Part shown: positions 6,401 through 8,623 of the stretch, one piece after another
Numbering within the stretch: position 1 is the stretch's first letter
How the letters are laid out: the number at the start of each line of letters is the position of its first letter
Origin: an uncultured Campylobacter sp.
GTDB lineage: Bacteria > Campylobacterota > Campylobacteria > Campylobacterales > Campylobacteraceae
DNA: 8,623 nucleotides
Direction: 5' to 3'
Assembly: GCF_938045775.1 (NCBI RefSeq)
Contig: NZ_CALIBH010000021.1
Span: forward strand, 1 to 8,623
Program-made: the position numbers and the translations under genes
Notes under the pieces: generated by a model
Seen by the model: the letters and a program-made list of their open reading frames with translations, nothing else
Told to the model about the DNA's origin: nothing
The model's database searches: none

Positions 6401-6829
6401 CTACTCGGACGTGCGTTGATTTAGCCACGCTCTCAGATTGCCCGCGCCCTCTTTTAACACCACAAATCCTGCGGCGGCAACACAGACAAAATTAATTAGA
6501 GAGCCCCTCCCGCCGACGTTTAAAATCCCAAAGCCCACGATCCACAGCGCCGCGCCGAAACCCAGCGTGCACACGGCGGTCGCGATCCCCAGCTTGCGGC
6601 GCAAGGGGCTTGGTTTGCGCGCTACCCAAACTCGCGTAATCACGTAGCTGCCCGCGTATCCTCCGCGGATAAAATACGCGCGCGCAAGCTCGCCCTCCTC
6701 CACGGGGATATCGCTAAACTCGCCGCGCAGCTTCACGCCGTCTATTTCGAAAAATACCCAAATTTTGCTATTTCCTCTTGCAGCGTGGACGCGGAGATTT
6801 CGAACCTCGCCCGTGATCTCATATTCCAA
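6401..6829 (-). CDS. Small two-pass inner-membrane protein with N-terminal soluble domain
   Basis: The product is 142 residues. Residues about 3-70 alternate hydrophobic and charged residues as in a small beta barrel (EITGEVRNLRV, KIWVFFEIDGVKLRGEF, YVITRVWVARK), compatible with an OB-like fold. They are followed by a basic stretch (RKPSPLRRK) and two membrane helices (about 80-103 and 110-127). The basic stretch just before the first helix predicts a cytoplasmic N-domain. I recognise no family. The start is TTG at 6827-6829 with GAGGAG (6835-6840) five bases upstream; the frame contains no internal Met codon, so an ATG start is excluded. It precedes the DUF3137 gene on the same strand, which suggests a shared envelope-related function at most. 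Confidence 0.75.
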   Translation of the reverse strand: MEYEITGEVRNLRVHAARGNSKIWVFFEIDGVKLRGEFSDIPVEEGELARAYFIRGGYAGSYVITRVWVARKPSPLRRKLGIATAVCTLGFGAALWIVGFGILNVGGRGSLINFVCVAAAGFVVLKEGAGNLRAWLNQRTSE

Positions 6830-7214
6830 CTTGTCTCCTCAAACAGCTTTGCGTTTTGCTTCCGCGCTAAATTCCGCGCCGTAAAATTTTAAAATCTAAA
6901 TTTTGCCTTGCTCGTAGCGCTGCCCATGAAATTTTAAAGTTGAGATTCTGCAAGCCCTAAATTCAGAGCTAAGCTTTAAAATTTCATAGCGATAAAATTT
7001 CAAGTAAAGCTCCGCCGCCAAATTTAACAAGACGCATGCATTGGTTATCTGTGCCTTGCCGAATTTCGCACATCGCAAAATCGCGGCGAAATTCCGCGCG
7101 CTACAAAAGCTCACAAACCCGTCGCGGCAATATCGCAGACAAAGCCCATCGAAAAAACTGATACCGCGCGACGAGCAGTGCAAATCGGCAAATGTGCGCC
7201 GGGCTACCAAGCGC
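6830..7214. other. Intergenic region with AAATTTTA words and one copy of a dispersed repeat
   Basis: This gap of 385 bases has no supportable gene. A - strand open frame (about 6896-7210) has a Cys/Arg/Phe-rich translation, no ribosome binding site and no family resemblance. The gap should hold the promoter of the small membrane-protein gene, but I cannot see a clear TATAAT. It contains one copy of the 34-base repeat at 6972-7005. Confidence 0.5.
6972..7005. repeat. Dispersed 34-base intergenic repeat, copy 1
   Basis: The sequence starts AGCTTTAAAATTTCATAGCG and aligns without gaps to 8314-8347, identical at 31 of 34 positions. Both copies are intergenic and in the same orientation, 1,342 bases apart. 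Confidence 0.65.
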
Positions 7215-7997
7215 CTACTTCTTTAAAATTTGGTTTTTCATGAATTCGTAGAGCTGGCAGGATTTTTTATTGCCCGCGTCGCAGCCCTTTTTGACCCATC
7301 CAAGCCCCTTGGAAAATCCGCGCAGATCCCCCTTGATCACATACAAATAGCCTAAATTATTGCAGGCATCGCCGTAGCCCAGCTCGCAGGATTTGGTGTA
7401 AAGCTTCTCCGCCTTGTCTCGATCCTGCGGCGCGCCGAGACCCTTATCATACGCAACGCCGGCATTATAGCAGCTATCCACTAGCCCGCCGTCACAACCT
7501 CGCTCGAAAAAGCTCACCGCCTTTGCTGGATCCGCCGCGAGCCCAAAACCGCCCGTGAAATAGACTACGCCCGCATTGTGACAGCTTTTGGCATAGCCCA
7601 AATCGCAAGCCCTAGCGTAGCGCTGCATGGCGGCAACGAAGTCCCTACTCAGGCGCCCTCGCTGATATAGGTTGCCTAGCTTGTGGCAGGCTACGGCGAC
7701 GTTTTTATCGCAGGCTGCGTCATAAAATACTCCTGCCTGCGTCGCATTGCCCTCGCCGTCGTATAGGGCTCCCAAATCAAAGCAGCTATCTTTCTCACCC
7801 GCCTCGCAAGCTTTAGCAAGAGCGAGCTTGGCGCCGTCGTAATCTCCGCGGGAGAGCTTGTCGCGCCCCAGCTGCGCGCAGCTTACGCCATCGCCGCGGT
7901 AGCACTTAAACGATAAAACGGGCGACGGCCAAAAAAGCACCATAACCAAGATGCAAACGGCAATCGAAAGCGCCGCTATGTCGATGGTCTTTCTCAT
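7215..7997 (-). CDS. Sel1/Hcp-type cysteine-rich repeat protein
   Basis: The product is 260 residues. The N-terminus has a charged MRKT followed by a hydrophobic helix (about 5-22) and PSPVLS, so it is exported to the periplasm, either cleaved near residue 29 or left anchored. Seven Cys pairs follow, each exactly C-x7-C: 32/40, 64/72, 96/104, 131/139, 168/176, 204/212 and 239/247. Each pair closes a Sel1-like helical hairpin of 32-37 residues with A-x-x-x-Y or G-V-A-Y type repeats. This is the pattern of Helicobacter cysteine-rich proteins (Hcp), in which the pairs form disulfides and the solenoid binds peptides or other proteins; some members bind beta-lactams. The ATG has AAAAAGGA five bases upstream. 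The gene is separated from argS by about 470 bases and has its own leader. The exact role is unknown. Confidence 0.92.
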   Translation of the reverse strand: MRKTIDIAALSIAVCILVMVLFWPSPVLSFKCYRGDGVSCAQLGRDKLSRGDYDGAKLALAKACEAGEKDSCFDLGALYDGEGNATQAGVFYDAACDKNVAVACHKLGNLYQRGRLSRDFVAAMQRYARACDLGYAKSCHNAGVVYFTGGFGLAADPAKAVSFFERGCDGGLVDSCYNAGVAYDKGLGAPQDRDKAEKLYTKSCELGYGDACNNLGYLYVIKGDLRGFSKGLGWVKKGCDAGNKKSCQLYEFMKNQILKK

Positions 7998-8010
7998 ATC
8001 TATCCTTTTT

Positions 8011-8025
8011 GCGGCGATGCGCCGC
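8011..8025 (-). promoter_or_regulatory. GC hairpin next to the Sel1 gene ribosome binding site
   Basis: GCGGCG and CGCCGC form a perfect 6-bp all-GC stem with a 3-base loop. In the Sel1 transcript it ends immediately before AAAAAGGA, the ribosome binding site. Such a stem in the leader could protect the mRNA 5' end or affect ribosome access; the sequence shows only the structure. Confidence 0.35.
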
Positions 8026-8263
8026 GGGGCTTAAGGAGCGGTCTTGCAGGCAAATCCCGTCCGAGTAAATTTTGCAGATGAAATTCCCTCACATGAAATT
8101 TGATCTGCGCAAAATTTTAGTACCTCAAGCCTTGTTTTAAAATTTTACTTAAAGCTTCCGCGCCGCAAAATTTTAGAATTTCAAAATTCCGCAAGCGGTA
8201 AATTTGCAGCCGAATTTTAAATTTTAAGAACCGCACCCAGCGCCACAGCAATACCGCGAAATC

Positions 8264-8297
8264 GCTCGTAAAATTCTAAAATCAAAATTTTACGAGC
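8264..8297. repeat. Perfect 12-bp inverted repeat
   Basis: GCTCGTAAAATT (8264-8275) and AATTTTACGAGC (8286-8297) are perfectly complementary around a 10-base AT-rich loop. The element stands in the middle of the gap between argS and the Sel1 gene. No T-run follows on either strand, so it is not an ordinary intrinsic terminator. Confidence 0.6.
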
Positions 8298-8313
8298 CGC
8301 AAATTTAGAAACT

Positions 8314-8347
8314 AGCTTTAAAATTTTATAGCGATAGAATTTTAAGT
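8314..8347. repeat. Dispersed 34-base intergenic repeat, copy 2
   Basis: The sequence starts AGCTTTAAAATTTTATAGCG and matches 6972-7005 at 31 of 34 positions. Sixteen bases of it, TTTAAAATTTTATAGC, also occur at 2630-2645 upstream of the SUKH gene. Confidence 0.65.
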
Positions 8348-8448
8348 CAAATTTCGCGATAAAATTTCATTCCAGATTCCGCCGTAAAATTTCGCTTTGT
8401 ATTTTAAATCATAAAATTTCGTTCGTGAGATTTAGGGCTATCGGCGCG

Positions 8449-8473
8449 AAATGTAGCCTGCGCGGCTACATTT
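8449..8473. terminator. Hairpin overlapping the argS stop codon
   Basis: AAATGTAGCC (8449-8458) and GGCTACATTT (8464-8473) form a perfect 10-bp stem with a 5-base loop. On the + strand the stem runs into TTTTTTCTTT, a good intrinsic terminator. On the - strand, the direction of argS, it is followed only by TTT at the stem foot and then CGCGCC, so termination of argS would be weaker. The argS stop codon (complement of 8466-8468) lies inside the stem. Confidence 0.7.
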
Positions 8474-8623
8474 TTTCTTTCGCGCTTAAGCCCATCAGGG
8501 CAAACGCCGTGCGGATACTAAGCGCTACGAGCGCAAACAGCTTGAGCTTCGCATCCTCGTTCTCGCTACCTACGACGCGGTTTTCGTTGTAGTATTTGTG
8601 AAAGTCCGCCGCGAGCGCCTTTA
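8466..8623 (-). CDS. argS: Arginyl-tRNA synthetase, C-terminal end (cut by window edge)
   Basis: The last 51 codons before TAG are visible. They read with ADFHKYYNENRVV, a helix KLKLFALVALSIRTAFALMG, and the ending LSAKEKM. This is the C-terminal part of the DALR anticodon-binding domain of class I arginyl-tRNA synthetase, where F-H-x-x-Y-N and the final 'G-[IL]-x-[AS]-x-E-x-M' are conserved. The enzyme charges tRNA-Arg with arginine in the cytosol. It is the only core gene here and marks the boundary between conserved chromosome and the accessory stretch. A hairpin overlaps its stop codon. Confidence 0.9.
   Translation of the reverse strand, partial: KALAADFHKYYNENRVVGSENEDAKLKLFALVALSIRTAFALMGLSAKEKM

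Larger units (their letters stand above)
7998..8448. other. Long gap rich in AAATTTTA words and palindromes
   Basis: No gene is supportable in these about 450 bases. Nearly the whole of 8065-8430 consists of TAAAATTT / AAATTTTA variants separated by short GC phrases such as GCGATA, CCGC and GCTCG. It holds the dispersed repeat copy 2, a perfect 12-bp inverted repeat, and the leader of the Sel1 gene. I cannot identify a convincing TATAAT box for the Sel1 gene. Confidence 0.5.

Noticed and set aside
6896..7210. 104-codon - strand open frame between the Sel1 and small membrane-protein genes
   Set aside because: The translation is Cys/Arg/Phe-rich, it spans AAATTTTA words and the dispersed repeat, and there is no ribosome binding site.
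8065..8430. CRISPR array suggested by repeated AAATTTTA blocks
   Set aside because: The blocks are only about 8 bases, irregularly spaced, with no constant repeat or spacer lengths and no cas gene.

Overview
The window looks like an accessory stretch of a Campylobacter-type chromosome (Campylobacterota). This rests on three things: intergenic DNA saturated with the octamer AAATTTTA and its complement, sigma70-like promoters with a strong TATAAT box and no obvious -35 box, and gene families common in that group (Sel1/Hcp repeats, DUF3137). The coding DNA is GC-rich for the genus, which points to an oral species such as the C. gracilis / rectus / showae group. That placement is an inference.

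Layout: the left edge holds the last 19 codons of an unidentified + strand gene (1-61). A long gene-poor gap follows (62-770). Next is a - strand gene for a 212-residue protein with a C-terminal zinc-ribbon-like Cys cluster (771-1409). A + strand series then runs: a DUF1963/YwqG-type gene broken by an in-frame TAG (1666-2388), a SUKH (SMI1/KNR4) protein with an extra C-terminal domain (2719-3528), a DUF4299-like protein (3671-4600) and a small unrecognised ORF (4815-5084). Beyond a short repetitive convergent gap lie three - strand genes: a two-pass DUF3137 membrane protein (5279-6259, TTG start), a small two-pass membrane protein (6401-6829, TTG start) and a secreted or anchored Sel1/Hcp-type cysteine-rich repeat protein (7215-7997). 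The right edge is the C-terminal end of argS (8466-8623, - strand), the only housekeeping gene seen.

How the genes may work together: SUKH and several of the other families are known from immunity clusters for polymorphic or contact-dependent toxins. Each gene has its own leader, different families sit side by side, one is a pseudogene, and no toxin is present. This pattern resembles an orphan or 'polyimmunity' island next to a conserved gene. Two of the genes share a nearly identical 44-45 bp upstream module ending in TATAAT, so they may be expressed together. No tRNA, rRNA, CRISPR array, integrase or insertion sequence was seen.
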